From positions 4,834,226-4,898,225 of the forward strand of contig CM030937.1 of assembly GCA_018136815.1 (NCBI GenBank): DNA of 64,000 nt, in the 5' to 3' direction. A model generated the notes under the pieces. That model saw only the letters and a list, made by a program, of their open reading frames with translations. It did not search any database and was not told where the DNA came from. Shown piece by piece: positions 17,541 through 28,950 of the stretch (its first letter is position 1; every line of letters starts with the position of its first letter). The DNA comes from Isochrysis galbana (Eukaryota > Haptophyta > Isochrysidales > Isochrysidaceae). A program made the position numbers and the translations under genes.

Positions 17541-19698
17541 TTGGCGCTACCCCTCGCGCTTCGGCGGCGGCAGGTGACTCCCCCCTCTCCCCCCCCTCCT
17601 CCCCACCCCCGGTGGTCCGGACCCCCCTCGGCCCCTCGGTCCGGAACCCAGCCCTTGCCTTGGCGGCGGGGCTCGTGCTGGCTGCTCTCGAGCTCTGTGA
17701 TGAGCGACTTGCGAGAGATCGTGCGGCCACCGCATCCGCTTCAGGCGAACAATGCCTCGGGAATCTACTGGGCCAACGGGTGCGTCGGCGGCCGCTGCCG
17801 GCTCTTCGGCCTATCGTTGCCGTGTCGCCACGCACTGCCGCACCACGCACGCCAGTCTGGCTGCTGGGCGCGAGCGCCCGCCGGGTGTGGAGCGAGAACC
17901 CCGGGCGCAAGTGCTGGCTCCAATGCCAGCTTGTCAGCCATGTGGCCATCGCTATCACGAGTCAACTGGACGATGGTATCGGCTCATTCCCCTCTGGTGC
18001 ACACAGATGTCACCAGCTGCCTTGTACACAGCCAGGCGTCCATTGCTAGAACTTGCCCTTTGCCTCTTCCCCAGCACGGCTCGCCATACAGCTCCCGCAT
18101 CTCTCGTGCTGCGCTCGACGGATGGCACATAAGGGTTGCTCATGTCGTGCAAGACAGTTTGAGTGGGCGGTGTGTTGCCTCTGTTGCACTGATGCCTTTT
18201 CAGACTCCTCAACAAGGCATCTGTTTCTCCGCTGGAAACCGGCCTTGCTCCGGTCGTTGTCCCAGGCACGCATCCGTCACCCTCGTGGAGCTTGCATTGC
18301 CGTGCTTTACTTCGCCATCACATTTATGAGCCTTGTGGACCCTCAATGTGCAGCATATGCGCACCGCCACATTGCTTCAGTTGCGACACTTGCCAAAGTG
18401 GCATGCCCTCCTCACACCCTAGGTATGAACGAAACATTGGGCATCAAGCAGAGATTATCCTACCTATGCTTGAGGAGGCAACAGTTTTACGCATGGCGCC
18501 AACCATGCTCCATTGGTCATTCAACCTCACACACTGGTCGCGAGAGCTCATTCGTGTGGTTTGGCCGTTTACACGTGTAGATACTTCTCCTGCTCCACGT
18601 AGGAATTGCCGCGTGTTTCGGCCAATAGGATCCAATGGGGGGCGACGTGGTTGGCTCAGAGTGGCTGCTGCTGCCCCACTTGTGAGATCGGCGGTGCTAC
18701 GGCATTGCGGCATGGTTGAAGACATGACGGGGATGCCAACAAGTGAATCAGGTAGGAAACGATCAGCGGATCAGGGTGCCGAAAGTGAGCGGCTAGCATT
18801 CGCTCCAGGGCGTCAAAATATTTCAGAAGTCCCAACCGGTGCGGCGTCCAGAGCAGAACAAGATGCGAGCGATGAACGAGCGGTAGCGGTAAATGTGCAT
18901 CGGCAGCGTATTGTGGTGCTTTTACGCGGAGGTGCTCCGGGCGGTGAGCCACGGCATTTCGCACACCTTGACCATCTTTTGCAGTTTTTACGAGCCGCGC
19001 TGCCGTTCCACGACTTAGCCGTCGAAAGGGCACAACCAGCAGCGCAGCTTTGTGAGCAGGCGGCGTGGGTGGCTGGTGCCTCCCTGGTCATCTCACCACA
19101 CGGTGCTCACCTCTTGAATGCCCTGTGGATGGACACTGGTGCGACCCTCATCGAGGTAAGCGCCCGCCTCACTCAAGCGTGGCATAGTCTATTCGGACTC
19201 GGTGAAGAGTTCTTGCTTTTTTTAAATGAAGCTTGCGATCCTCGACTCGTTTGCGATCCTCGACTCGTTTGCATCCCCTCACCCTGCTTGCCTGTATTTC
19301 ACACACCCGACAAATTGGCACCCGACAAATAGGGGGGCCAAGCCGTCTTTGCCTATCCCAGCCACTCAATTGGTCGGTGACAGGTGATGCCATGGGGCAT
19401 GTGGGAATATCCCGGCTATCAGAGTCTCTTCCAACGCTCTGGACTCACCTATCATCGCGTCAACTCATCTCGCCCACCGGCCGATGCGCCGCAATGGGTC
19501 GATCCCGACACCAGCAAGGAGCAGTTCAATGAGCTTGAGTGCTACCGCGACTCTAGTTTACGGAGGTACATGAAGGGTTCCTGCCGTCTCTTTTATCGAG
19601 CCGAATCGGAGCTCGTTGTGCCCAAAGGCCAAATGTGTGATGCTCTAAGACCCTTACAAATTGCGTCTTTGGGTGGGGTGCCCACGGTGTGCAAGTGA
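17541..19698 (+). CDS. GT61-type glycosyltransferase, 5' exons unresolved
   Basis: The supported part is an exon ending at 19155 and a last exon at 19384-19698. The intron runs GTAAGC to GACAG. Before it stands SPHGAHLLNALWMDTGATLIE; after it VMPWGMWEYPGYQSLF. This is the C-terminal core of family GT61 (DUF563), where a His-Gly-Ala loop precedes an Asn and a terminal (I/V)E strand, typical of Golgi transferases that add xylose or arabinose. The open frame before the core starts at 18292, with RQRIVVLLRGG as a likely strand. Other frames between 17541 and 18300 look partly coding (for example one starting at 17541 and one at 17612) and probably hold the N-terminal exons, but I could not place their borders. 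The intron carries an 18-bp tandem repeat at 19223-19270. Confidence 0.65.
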
Positions 19699-20130
19699 CA
19701 ATCCGAAGCTAGCAGCTAGGATAGTCTTACTTGCTACTCTAAATAGGCCCATACTAAGTTCTAAATTTAGTTTATACTTCTACTTAGTAAGTACTTAGTT
19801 GCCTTAGTTCAGCCATACGAGGAAGCGCCCGCAACCTCAGGCCCGTTTTTCTTTCCCGCTCACACCCCACATCTCGGGTATAACTTCTTCTGACCCCCCC
19901 TCTCCCTCCCACCCAGGTCCTAGGTCGCGTTCCGTCAAATCATGGGCACAGTTTCAATTTGAGCCATCAAATTCAAATGTCCATACGCATACGTCCGTTT
20001 ACAATAATATTGATTCTGCTTGATGTTAAGTATGATGAAAGAAAAGACGACGCAAGATGTAATGAGAGAGATCCGTGAAGACCATGAAAATGACGGAACA
20101 CCAATGTGGCAATGTGGGGGGCAGGAGCAG
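19699..20130. other. Intergenic, AT-richer
   Basis: No gene seen. The sequence is lower in GC than neighbours. Confidence 0.4.
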
Positions 20131-20133
20131 CAA

Positions 20134-20520
20134 AGTCGCGTTCCGTCAAAAGAGGGCCAGGTGATTTTATTATCATAAATATACGCTTGTTTTCTTTTTA
20201 GGTAGCCACAATAATATTAATGGTACAAAGCTAATCACGCTCCTCCCCCCCCCCGCCCCTCTCAACACGCGGTAACTTCCAGCTACGCGGGCTGAGTTTT
20301 CATCTTTTTCGTCTTTTTCTCACACCCCTCCTCTTCGATCCTATTGTCGTTCCTTGGCCAGATCCACGCGGAAGTCTCCACATCCACGGCCCATGCCAGA
20401 GGTTGTGACGAGCAGCATCGCCAGGATGGCGCCGCTCATGCCCTCCTCCATGTGTTCGCAGAACCTGAAGGCTGGGCTGCGGACCTCCTCGTAGGTGCGG
20501 TGACCGAGTCGCTTAGCGAT
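20134..20520 (-). pseudogene. Dispersed segment B, shortened copy
   Basis: Minus-strand counterpart of 11130-11870. The coding start (RTYEEVRSP, CEHMEEGMSGAILAMLLV) is present, then about 330 bases are missing: the sequence jumps from the equivalent of 11281 to 11605. The 3' flank (GTAGCTGG..., CACCTGGCCCTC) is kept. The junction is not a GT-AG intron removal, so deletion is likelier than splicing. Confidence 0.7.
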
Positions 20521-20534
20521 GAAAACAAAGGGTT

Positions 20535-20745
20535 TCGTCAATCCCCGCAGGGACGCCGTGCGTGCGCATGGAAGTTTCCGCACGCCGTCACGGATGCGCA
20601 GAAACGGGGTTCGGCAGGCGCATGATGGGATTTCTCTCGGGCTCTCGGGGCCCCCGCGGGGACGCCGTGCGTGCGCATGGAAGTTTCCGCACGCCGTCAC
20701 AGATGCGCAGAAAAGGGTTTCGGCAGGCGCATGATGAGATGTCTC
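20535..20745 (+). repeat. Tandem repeat, two units of about 115 bp
   Basis: GGACGCCGTGCGTGCGCATGG followed by AAGTTTCCGCACGCCGTCAC and GCAGGCGCATGATG appears twice, from about 20550 and from about 20661, with a few changes. It adjoins the shortened segment B copy. Confidence 0.85.
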
Positions 20746-20746
20746 T

Positions 20747-20866
20747 CATGGAACCTTTGATGTCATCAAGAGAAAGTAGGAAAAGAGGCGGTATGCCCAT
20801 CAACGAGACCTTGAGAGTTAGAATAGCTCACGGCTAAAAGTAAAAGTCTGTCCTCGTATGGAATAC
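20747..20866 (+). repeat. Dispersed 120-bp repeat, copy 1
   Basis: Matches 27953-28072 with scattered substitutions. Shared phrases are CATGGAAC.TTTGATG, ACGAGACCTTGAG, and AGTAAAAGTCTGTC followed by CGTATGGAATAC. Origin unknown. Confidence 0.75.
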
Positions 20867-20875
20867 ATCCATCTG

Positions 20876-21060
20876 ACCGGCTCGGCTGCGCCGTATTCTC
20901 TCTCTCTTCTCCCCCACTGGCAGGGTTTGTCACTTTAACCTCGGCTGCACCGTTGTCTCTCTCCTCCCCGGCTGGGAGGGTCAGTCAAGGTCCTTCTGAC
21001 CGCTCGGCTGCACCGCTGTCTCGTCTCTCTTCTCTCTCTCCCCTGCTGGGAGGAATTGTC
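20876..21060 (+). repeat. Minisatellite, three units of about 65 bp
   Basis: Each unit starts with CTCGGCTGC(G/A)CCG, continues through a TCTCTCT tract, and ends with CTGG(C/G)AGG then a short unique part. Units start near 20880, 20940 and 21003. Confidence 0.75.
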
Positions 21061-21372
21061 CCTTTGGGAACAAAGATTGACCCTTTTTGTGGGCCAAGTT
21101 GCAACTTGCTTTTCCATCCACATTTGACATTTGTTTGTGTTCAATTTGTGTAAGCGTCATTCGGATCCCATCCGTACTCCGCTTAGGAGGGGGTATCACA
21201 GGGTGTCTTGTGCGATTTGTGGTTCTATACCGTTAGTGTGCCTTGTGTGGCAGTGCCCCCTAGGTATCTTATAATCATCTTGCCATGGCGTAGCGCGATG
21301 GCGGCGCGCCGCGCCGCTCTCTCACCGCCGCCGGGGCTCGCGCTGCGGGCTCCCGGCGATATATACTAACAC

Positions 21373-21389
21373 AACAATAAAACTCTGAC
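21373..21389 (+). promoter_or_regulatory. Shared upstream 17-mer, copy 2
   Basis: AACAATAAAACTCTGAC, ending 141 bases before the COQ8-type kinase ATG at 21531. Flanked 5' by CTAACAC, as in copy 1. Confidence 0.5.
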
Positions 21390-21530
21390 GCCCAGCCTTA
21401 AAAAAAACCTGACTCGGATCGCAGAAACATAAGTAGAGCTCTAGGCAAATGAAGAAAAGGGAAGGAAGTACCTTATTTTAGTGCGTGCGTGCGGCCATTT
21501 CTCGAAAACGTCGAGGCGTCGCTCGGAGCG

Positions 21531-23885
21531 ATGTCGGTGCTGCGCGACGGCAGCCGTCTGCTGCGCGGCGCGGCGCTGGTGGGCAGGGAGATGGTGCGGC
21601 TTGCCGAGTCGGGGCAGGCTATCTCGGCACAGACCAGCTGGACTCCGCGACGCGAGATGCCACCGCCGAGGCCACGGCCTGCCAGCGGGAGCCGCCTTGC
21701 AGAGCCCTTGTTCGCTTCCCCTCCACTCGCTGCATCGCATGAGTCGGCCACGTCCCACTCGCCCTCGCCGATACCACCTGCGAGCGCGCTTCCCGAAGGT
21801 GCTTCATCTTCTCTTCCACAGCCAGCGACCGACACTACCTCCAGCTCCATCTCGTCGTCTGCTTCCGCGAGTACGCCTGCATTCGACTCGACCATGGCCA
21901 ACAGCCCAGTGACAGTGGATCAGGTCAAAAAGGAGTTATCTTCTCAGCGGAGCATACCCGTCCACCCGGCGGCACGAGCTCTTCACTTTGGTGGATTAGG
22001 ACTGGGACTTGCTGCCGGCGCTGCAGCTGCAGCTGTGCGTCAAACTCTCTCTGGCGAGAAGCAAGCGCACCTCCTCATGTCTGAAGCTAATGTAGAGCGG
22101 TTGGCTGGGACGCTCTGTCGACTTCGAGGTGCAGCTCTGAAGGTGGGTCAAATGCTGTCGTTCAACGACGCTGACGTGCTGCCGCCGCCAGTGCGCACAG
22201 TTATGGAGCGAGTCAGGAATGGGGCCGATTACATGCCCACTTGGCAGCTCCATCATACACTTGATGAGGAGTTGGGAGCAGACTGGCGCAACCATGTCGA
22301 AACTTTCGACGAGACACCCATTGCTGCCGCGTCGATCGGGCAGGTGCGTCCTTTGGAAGTGTGTTTATACGCCCAATGCTCATATCTTACCTCATTGCGA
22401 TGGCATGGCCTGCATCCTTGAGTTACGGGCAACATACTTGCAGGTACACAAGGCAACCTTGCTCGATGGCCGCCCAGTTGCCATCAAGGTGCAATACCCG
22501 GGCGTCGCCGACTCAATCGTATCGGACCTTTGGAGCATGCGGCAGCTCATTACGTACACGGGGGTAGTCCCCCCTGGCCTCTACCTCGACCGCGTCCTGG
22601 AGGTCGCGAGAGAAGAGCTGCTCGAGGAGTGCGACTATGAGCGAGAGGCAAGTCACTCATCACCCACACTTCTCACAGCATGTCACATGCCTTGCGAACG
22701 CATCTGGGAGGATATGCCAATGGGGGGAAAGGGCTGCACATTATCTCTATCGTCCTCCGTAGACGGAGACCTTCATTTATGCAGTTTCCTCTTCCTCAGG
22801 CAAGTAACACACGAAAGTTCAAACGACTTCTGGCACCTTATCCAGAATTTGTGGTTCCCGCTGTGGTCTCACAACTCTCATCAAAGCGTGTGCTCACCAC
22901 CGAGTGGATGGCCGGGCTACCGATTGACCGTGCCGGCGCGCCTGGAGTTCTAGAACCTGCTGAGCGAGACCGGATAGGCGAGAGGTTGCTGTGGCTCACA
23001 TTGTGTGAGCTGTTCTCCTTCCGCTTCATGCAGGTGCGTGCTTGGTGATCATGTGGCAATCTTGCCAAGGTGCCTTTGTGGGGCCCGCGTGTTCCTTTCC
23101 GGAATGGCCAAAGGATTCCTTTTCCAGATCACCGCCTGCCTTAGCCCGTCTCACCAAAGCTTCTCAAATACTCGCTTTCTCTGTTTTTCTTGATCAGACC
23201 GATCCCAATTGGTCCAACTTCCTATATGAGCCACGCACCCGCCAGTTAGCGTTGATCGACTTCGGTGCATGTCGCTCGTATGACGCAGCATTTGCCGATG
23301 CTTATCTTCGGCTGGTACTTGCGTGCGCTGAAGCTGATAGGGATGCAATTCTTCATCACTCGCGCCAATTGGGGTTTCTCACTGGCGAGGAAGGCCAGAC
23401 GATGCTTGATGCGCATGCCAATGCGGCAGTCCTTGTCGGTGTACCATTCAATGCAAGCCAACAACCATTTGACTTCAGCAAACAGGTACGGGCGGCTTCT
23501 TGACTAGACGTGGCGGAGGGCGTCCTAGACGATCTTGCACGGCGCGTGTCTCATGGAGCAATGCCCGAATAGTTCGTAAGGGAGGATCGGGACTCGCTCA
23601 TTCTTGATTAGCCGATTGACATCGCTATAGGACATCTCGCGCCGAGTGGGTGCCGACGTGCAAACGATGATCAAGGAACGCTTGACGCCTCCTCGCAAGG
23701 AAATATACTCACTCCATAGGCGGCTCAACGGATGCTTTCAGCTCGCATCCCGCGTCGGTGCGAGGATTCGAGCGCGCGAAATCCTTCTTGACTTCAAACG
23801 CAGACATCAATGGAGCACCTGCGATGATGAGCTGGATTTGCTACGGCCCCACGCCTCGACGGCGTCTGCGGTGGACGCAGCTTGA
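21531..23885 (+). CDS. ABC1/ADCK (COQ8-type) kinase, five exons
   Basis: Exons 21531-22343, 22444-22647, 22800-23033, 23198-23485 and 23631-23885 give 597 residues. All join in phase 0. The atypical-kinase signatures are present in order: KxGQ (KVGQ, 204-207), the Ala-rich loop AAAS (265-268) replacing the glycine loop, VAIK lysine 286, ECDYERE, the catalytic loop TDPNWSNF (418-425), and DFG (438-440). This is the ADCK3/ADCK4/Coq8 subtype, which supports coenzyme Q biosynthesis at the mitochondrial inner membrane. The Arg/Ser/Pro-rich N-terminal 120 residues would suit a targeting region, and a hydrophobic Gly/Ala helix near 160-180 fits the family. The frame is open upstream to 21489, but the first ATG is 21531. 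Intron 2 starts GCAAGT, a GC-AG intron. The shared 17-mer lies upstream. Confidence 0.93.
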
Positions 23886-24275
23886 GATGAGCCTCTCCCT
23901 TGCAGTTATTGCCTTTACGTGACCAACCATGGTTGGCTGCCTGGCATCTACTGTTGATGACACGCGTTTCACACCATTTGCACAAATCCATTATCTATAT
24001 TCGTGAATAGTTATCCGTCTCGTCTCCCAAGTCTCAAGATTCAATCAATCTGTGCGCAAGCCAGCTGATTGTGTTAGCGCGAAAGGAAGCGATGGTGTCG
24101 GAAAAGTGAGCAAAGAGCGCAAAGGCCTTGGAGTAGTCGTTGAGTGAGGAATGTAACTAGCAAGGAGTTAACCGACGATGGCCATAACACTCGAGCCACT
24201 ACCCGTATGGGCACACTCTTGCTTGGCCCGCGTCACCACGTGCACTGCTACCACGTCACCCGCTGCAACACACAA
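23886..24275. other. Intergenic, no gene recognised
   Basis: Nothing supportable seen apart from short frames. Confidence 0.4.
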
Positions 24276-24365
24276 AAAAATTCTTAATAATCTCGCCGCG
24301 CGCGCGACTCTACACAACTTCATGCAGCCACGCCCGCTTCCCTTATCCCCCCTCTACCTGCCTTG
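24276..24365 (+). repeat. Dispersed repeat R2, copy 2
   Basis: Near-identical to 3306-3415: A-run, TTCTTAATAATCTCGCCGCG, then CCACGCCCGCTTCCCTTATC and CCTGCCTTGCGGC. Confidence 0.75.
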
Positions 24366-24429
24366 CGGCGCTGCAACACAAACAAAATAGGAAAATAGTG
24401 CGCCAACTAATCTTATGATTGGTCGCCAT

Positions 24430-24790
24430 GGATGGAGGGGGGCCTCGCGCCTCGCGCCTCCCCCACTCTCTCTACTCCCCTCATGGGGGGCGAGAACCAT
24501 CCACCCCCCTGCGCTGCCGCGCTGCCTCTTGGCCTCTTGGCATGCAACATGTAGGGGGGACTCATCAAGACTGCCCAGACTCTCCCAGAGAGAGACTAGA
24601 GAGCTAGGCTTGCTTGGATCGCACGCACGCCCTGGCCCGCGCTGGCCAGCTTGTCGCTTTGAACAGCCCCTCCTCCTCCTCACCTGGACCCCCGTGATCA
24701 GGAGCCACCAGCCAGCTCCAGTCGACCTTCATTCAGGGGCGCGGAGAGCCAGCGAGGGAAAGGCAAGAGGGGCCAGGTCCAAGCCGCCTC
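24430..24790 (+). mobile_element. Element E1, diverged partial copy (+)
   Basis: Follows the interior of the E1 copy at 4755-5690: GGGGCCTCGCGCC, then GACTCATCAAGACTGCCCAGAC, then GCCAGCGAGGGAAAGGCAAG and GGGGCCAGG. Both ends are missing or unrecognisable. Confidence 0.6.
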
Positions 24791-25132
24791 GTAGGGCGTA
24801 TGGGTTCACGTTGACACGCCCTCGAGGGCCCATTACAGTAGCTTGGGCAGGGTGTTAACCCATCTGGCCTCTTACAAGTGTTGACGCAGGGCACAACAAG
24901 TGTTGACACGGTGTGGACGCACTTCCACTTGTAACGGTTGCGGTTGCTGGTTGCTGATTCTGCTTGCTTTAGCGGTTTAGCGGGCAGCGCGGCAGCGCGC
25001 GCGAGGGAATGCGCGGTCAAATGACAAAATGCCTATCGGGACACGCGCGGCCCCGCGCAGGTGGAACGCGCAGGCGACGCGCAGCGCGCAACGTGAGCGT
25101 CGTCCGGTCGGTCGCGCGCAGCGAGTGCCCCG

Positions 25133-25280
25133 AAGGGTCTGGGCCAGATTGTTGAGTGCCCTGCCCCTGCCAAAGGGCAGGGGCTGGGGTTGATTGTACG
25201 GGCCCACCCCGGGGGGTGTCCGCGATGGTGTGAGGGGGGCGCGAGGCCCCCATTGTCCCCCACTTATAAAAGTAGGTTGG
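25133..25280 (-). mobile_element. Element E1, 5' part (-)
   Basis: Reverse complement of 4757-4910: CCCACTTATAAAAGTAGGTT at its right end, the GGCAGGGGC hairpin, and AGGGTCTGGGC at its left. It abuts a minus-strand coding fragment at 25281. Confidence 0.8.
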
Positions 25281-25410
25281 GGTCGACGCGCCTCCAACCT
25301 GTTTAGATGCGCTACAATCGCGCTGAAGGCCTCCTCGTCTTTGATTTTGTATCCACGGTCGTAAGCCGTGAAGGTGATGATTATCTTGGCTGAGATTTCA
25401 TTTTATACCC
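25281..25410 (-). pseudogene. LINE-like coding fragment next to E1
   Basis: The minus frame reads KIIITFTAYDRGYKIKDEEA and continues to LNRLEARR, directly abutting the start of E1. It looks like true protein coding, but the family is not certain. A LINE origin is inferred because E1 borders LINE coding sequence at two other places. Confidence 0.4.
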
Positions 25411-26682
25411 TTAGAAGTTCAAATAGTGTTTGACCGCCCTACAGCATCTGCACTGGTGCATCCATTCACAAGGAGAATGATGGCGAATTGGCCGCTCTCA
25501 ATGCTTGAATTTGCACTGCACTTATTCTCACTCCTTATTCATTATAGTAGTACTAATTCTTCAACACATAGTGTTACTACAACCAAACGGCAGAGCTGCA
25601 CTGGCCCAGAATCATCACCGCTGTATGAAGATTTTGCGCTCGCCGTTTGCCCTCGTAAGAGCGATTCTCAATTAAATGAAGAGGTCGTGCCGTCGAAAAT
25701 TTCGGCGAAAGGAGAGACACATGTTGTTCGGCCCCCACCTCATTTTCCGAACCCTCGTTCACCAACTTTCACCGGGAATTTGTGGAATGTGGGCAGCCAC
25801 TTTGCAAGGTGTATGTTGTATGGCGACGCCTTGATATCGCGTTATTCATCTTCTTTAGGCGGAGGAGGCCCACAAGGTTGTATCATTTTCTATTGCAATG
25901 GGGAGGGCACTTGAATGATGAAGTTGAGAGGACATGCATTAAGTTCAGTGCATCCGGCGGTGCACACCTGTAGTGAGCTGAATTTGACCCTACCGATGGC
26001 CTCGTTCTCAGCGATGGAAAAAAATGAGGACAGCGAGTCAAACCCGACGTAGAGCGCATGGGAGTCCCGATGCTGGTTGACAGCCCACTCACTGAAGGGC
26101 ACCAAACATGGTAAGTCAGATATCAAGTCATCCGCGCGTTCGCTGGCCAGTGAGAGAGGGGGAGGGAGACAGAGAACGACCGAGCCTGGCAGCTCAGAGA
26201 CGAGATGGTTGAGCCGCGCACAATTTGGTGGTATCTGCATGCCCCGTGCCCACGTATTTCGCTTGGAGGTGCTCGAGCTGTGAGTGAACTGAGAAGCGCT
26301 CCTGGCTCGTCATGGCCTCGCGATGGGGCCGAGCGAGAAGCCTGCAGACGTATGCTGTGGGTATACGCGGAAAATGAGTCGCGGGTACAGCCAAGGAAGA
26401 AGAGTGTCACACAAAAGCCGCTGCAGGTGCGGGTTGGGCGCCGAGGGCTCGCGCCTCTAGCGTGGCGCAGCGAAAGGACCGACAATACACAATACTCTAC
26501 TCTATAGAGTACTCCCAGAAAGAGAAGAGCTACTTTATGTCGAGTACTTTTGTAGCCTATAGTCGTCGAGGGGGAGGGGGGGGGGGGGACTCCGCAGCAG
26601 AGGGAGCTAAGCGAGGCACGATGCCAGGTCACAAACAACAAACAACCCTTATGGTACATGGTCATAAGACCCAAATGATGAC
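25411..26682. other. No confident gene; several short coding-like frames
   Basis: The frame 25426-25914 (start GTG) has ordinary composition but no known motif. Frames at 26077-26674 overlap on both strands. A G-run lies at about 26570-26590. Nothing is strong enough to call a gene. Confidence 0.35.
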
Positions 26683-27180
26683 GGATCCTACATGGGAGAT
26701 ACGGACCATCGGCCCCCCAGATACGGTAGATACGGCTGTATCTGGGTCAACTCTCAACTCCCAGATACGGCCAGATACGGTGCTAGATACAAATACAATC
26801 CAAATACAAATACCGGGGGGGGGGGTTACGCGGCGCGCGCAGGAGGCGCGGCGCGCGCAACCCCAATTGGGGTTGGGAGCCATGTCCAGCGGCGCTAAGG
26901 GGGTGGCGTGGAGTGGGGTGGGGGCGTGGGGGCGTACGTAGGGGGAGGGGGGAGGGGTACAGGGGTACGGGCGTACGGCGTACGCGCAAAACGCCTATTT
27001 TAACAGTAGAAGCACAGTTATAATGGTAAAATCGCCATTTTAAGCCTAGAAGTGGTGTGTATCCTGGTCTGGGGCTCCCCCAGATACAGTAGATACAGCT
27101 GTATCTGGCCCCTCCCCCAGACCCAGATACTGTATCCTGCATCTCCCATCTAGGTGACGGATCCAGAATAACTTTGGAGC
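26683..27180. repeat. Inverted-repeat cluster built on CAGATAC
   Basis: Two copies of a palindrome of the form CAGATAC(G/A)GTAGATAC with GCTGTATCTG occur at about 26719-26747 and 27080-27108. Outer phrases GGATCCTACATGGGAGATAC and CATCTCCCATCTAGGTGACGGATCC are partly complementary. This suggests a MITE of about 500 bp with complex ends, but a target duplication was not found. Confidence 0.6.
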
Positions 27181-28084
27181 ACGCAACTCGCTTCTCGCTT
27201 GAACGTAAATGTACATAGGGCATAGGGCGTTCAAACACCCTACACCTACATGTGAAACACAGTCAAACTTAGAAAATGAAACACAGAAAAAAACAGTATG
27301 TTTTTTGCCGTCGAAAAAAATAGAGAAAACAGTGTAAAAAACAGATGAGCGGGGGGGGGGGGGGCACGGCGGGAGGTGGGGCGGCCCGTGGCCCGTGTCG
27401 AGCTCCCTCTGTCGAACATGCGATGACCACTGGCTCGTAGGCAGAGGGCCGTTCGATCGAGCCGGCAGCTGACGCGGCCGTGAAAGAGTCGTTGGTTGTT
27501 GCTTGCGGGAATATGTCTAAGAGGTCATAGTAGAAGTCGGGTCTGACTGTGTCTACCATCGAGTGCTAGAGACGAAGAGGGGGACGGAGGTTCGGAGGCT
27601 CGCAACGCGCGGCGTTGGAGGGTAGGGCAGAGGCTAGCTAGCGAGCTAGAGGAAGAGAGTGAATGAGAGGGAGAGCTTCTTAGGTCCAAGGTAGACACGA
27701 GAGACTACAACACAGAGACCCCAAAAAGATCCCTCGTCACGCAGTCACACACGAACTAACCTAAACAGGGCGAAAACTAACCACCCCCACGACGGAATGT
27801 CAAGCGTCGGCACCAAGGCGGCTCATCGACGCACAGACATGCGACAGAGAAGTCGGAACAACGAGGGCAGACCTCGCTGGGGAGCTACCGCCGATACACG
27901 AAGAGAAGACGGAAGACTACAACCGATGCATGGGGAGAAGACGGAAGACAGTCATGGAACGTTTGATGACATCGAAAGAAAGTAAGAGAAGGGGTAGAAT
28001 GTCGCCGACGAGACCTTGAGGCCTAAAATAACCCACCGGTTAGAAGTAAAAGTCTGTCATCGTATGGAATACGACACTCCCCGA
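27181..28084. other. Intergenic; includes 120-bp repeat copy 2
   Basis: No confident gene. A minus frame at 27559-27269 starts with a plausible segment (MVDTVRPDFYYDLLDIFPQ) but ends in low-complexity C-run sequence. The stretch 27953-28072 is the second copy of the repeat at 20747-20866. Confidence 0.45.
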
Positions 28085-28812
28085 CTAAATTCGAGTCGTC
28101 CCGACGAGCGGCTTGGAAGGAGAACAAAGCAACCGAAATAGAAGAAATCCAGAATTAGAACGAGGCGAGAGAAACCCCGAGAAACCAAACATTGAAGGCG
28201 ACGCTGGAAATAGAAGACGAGAGCACCCGTGGGCCCTTTGAGCACAAATTCGGAAGCTTGAAGCGGCGGCCAGGAGGTTGGCGAAAATGCCCCGGGTGTC
28301 GCAGCCGACCGAGAGCGCCCTCTCGAGGTTCATGGAGAACTTGAGGCGGTAACTACCCCAGGCTGCGGCCGCGGTCTCCGTCGAGTCGGATTTAAGATCC
28401 TTGCTTGGGGAACTTGAGGCCACACAGCTGCTCGGTAATGCGGGCCTGGTAGTTAGGGTTGTACTTGGACTTGGACCGGGATTCGAGCCACCTCGGGATA
28501 TAAGTGGCGGTGAAGAAGATGTTCGACAAGCACAAATTCCGTCTTGGCGCCTACGACCGCGCCGTTCCATAATCCCGCTCCATCTATGCCCATGGAAACA
28601 GCGGGAACTTCTGTTGGGCCACAAGGAGTCCACTTCGTCGGAATCGGCGGCTCCGAGCCTCCGCAAGGTCCTTCTAACACGGCGACGCCATCCGCTCCAT
28701 CAGACGAGCCTCCGCTTGTGGACCCACTCCGCGAGCGAGCTGAGCTCACCTCTCTTGGGACCTCGAGCTGCCCGAGGCCCGACTTGCCCCCTGGAGGTTT
28801 TTTATTGGGCAT
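28085..28812 (-). other. Unresolved minus-strand coding-like region
   Basis: Two overlapping minus frames (28666-28085 and 28812-28453) have reasonable composition but no recognisable motif; a retroelement gag-like origin is possible. Left unnamed. Confidence 0.25.
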
Positions 28813-28896
28813 CGCGCCACGGTAAAAATGAAGCCCCGCCCTTACTAAAAGTTAAAAGCCCCTGTTTGACCACCCTATTGTATTTTATTGCACAAT

Positions 28897-28950
28897 CATG
28901 ACTTGGTCAATTTTCACCCTCAGAAGTTAAAATAGCTGTTTGACCGCCCT
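28897..28950 (+). repeat. Dispersed short repeat, copy 1
   Basis: GACTTGGTCAATTTTCACCC then AGTTAAAATAGCTGTTTGACCGCCCT. A second copy lies at 54768-54823 and a shorter one at 25402-25441 (AAATAGTGTTTGACCGCCCTA). Confidence 0.75.

Noticed and set aside
21489-21530. Upstream extension of the COQ8-type kinase to 21489
   Set aside because: The codon there is GTG; the first ATG in frame is 21531.
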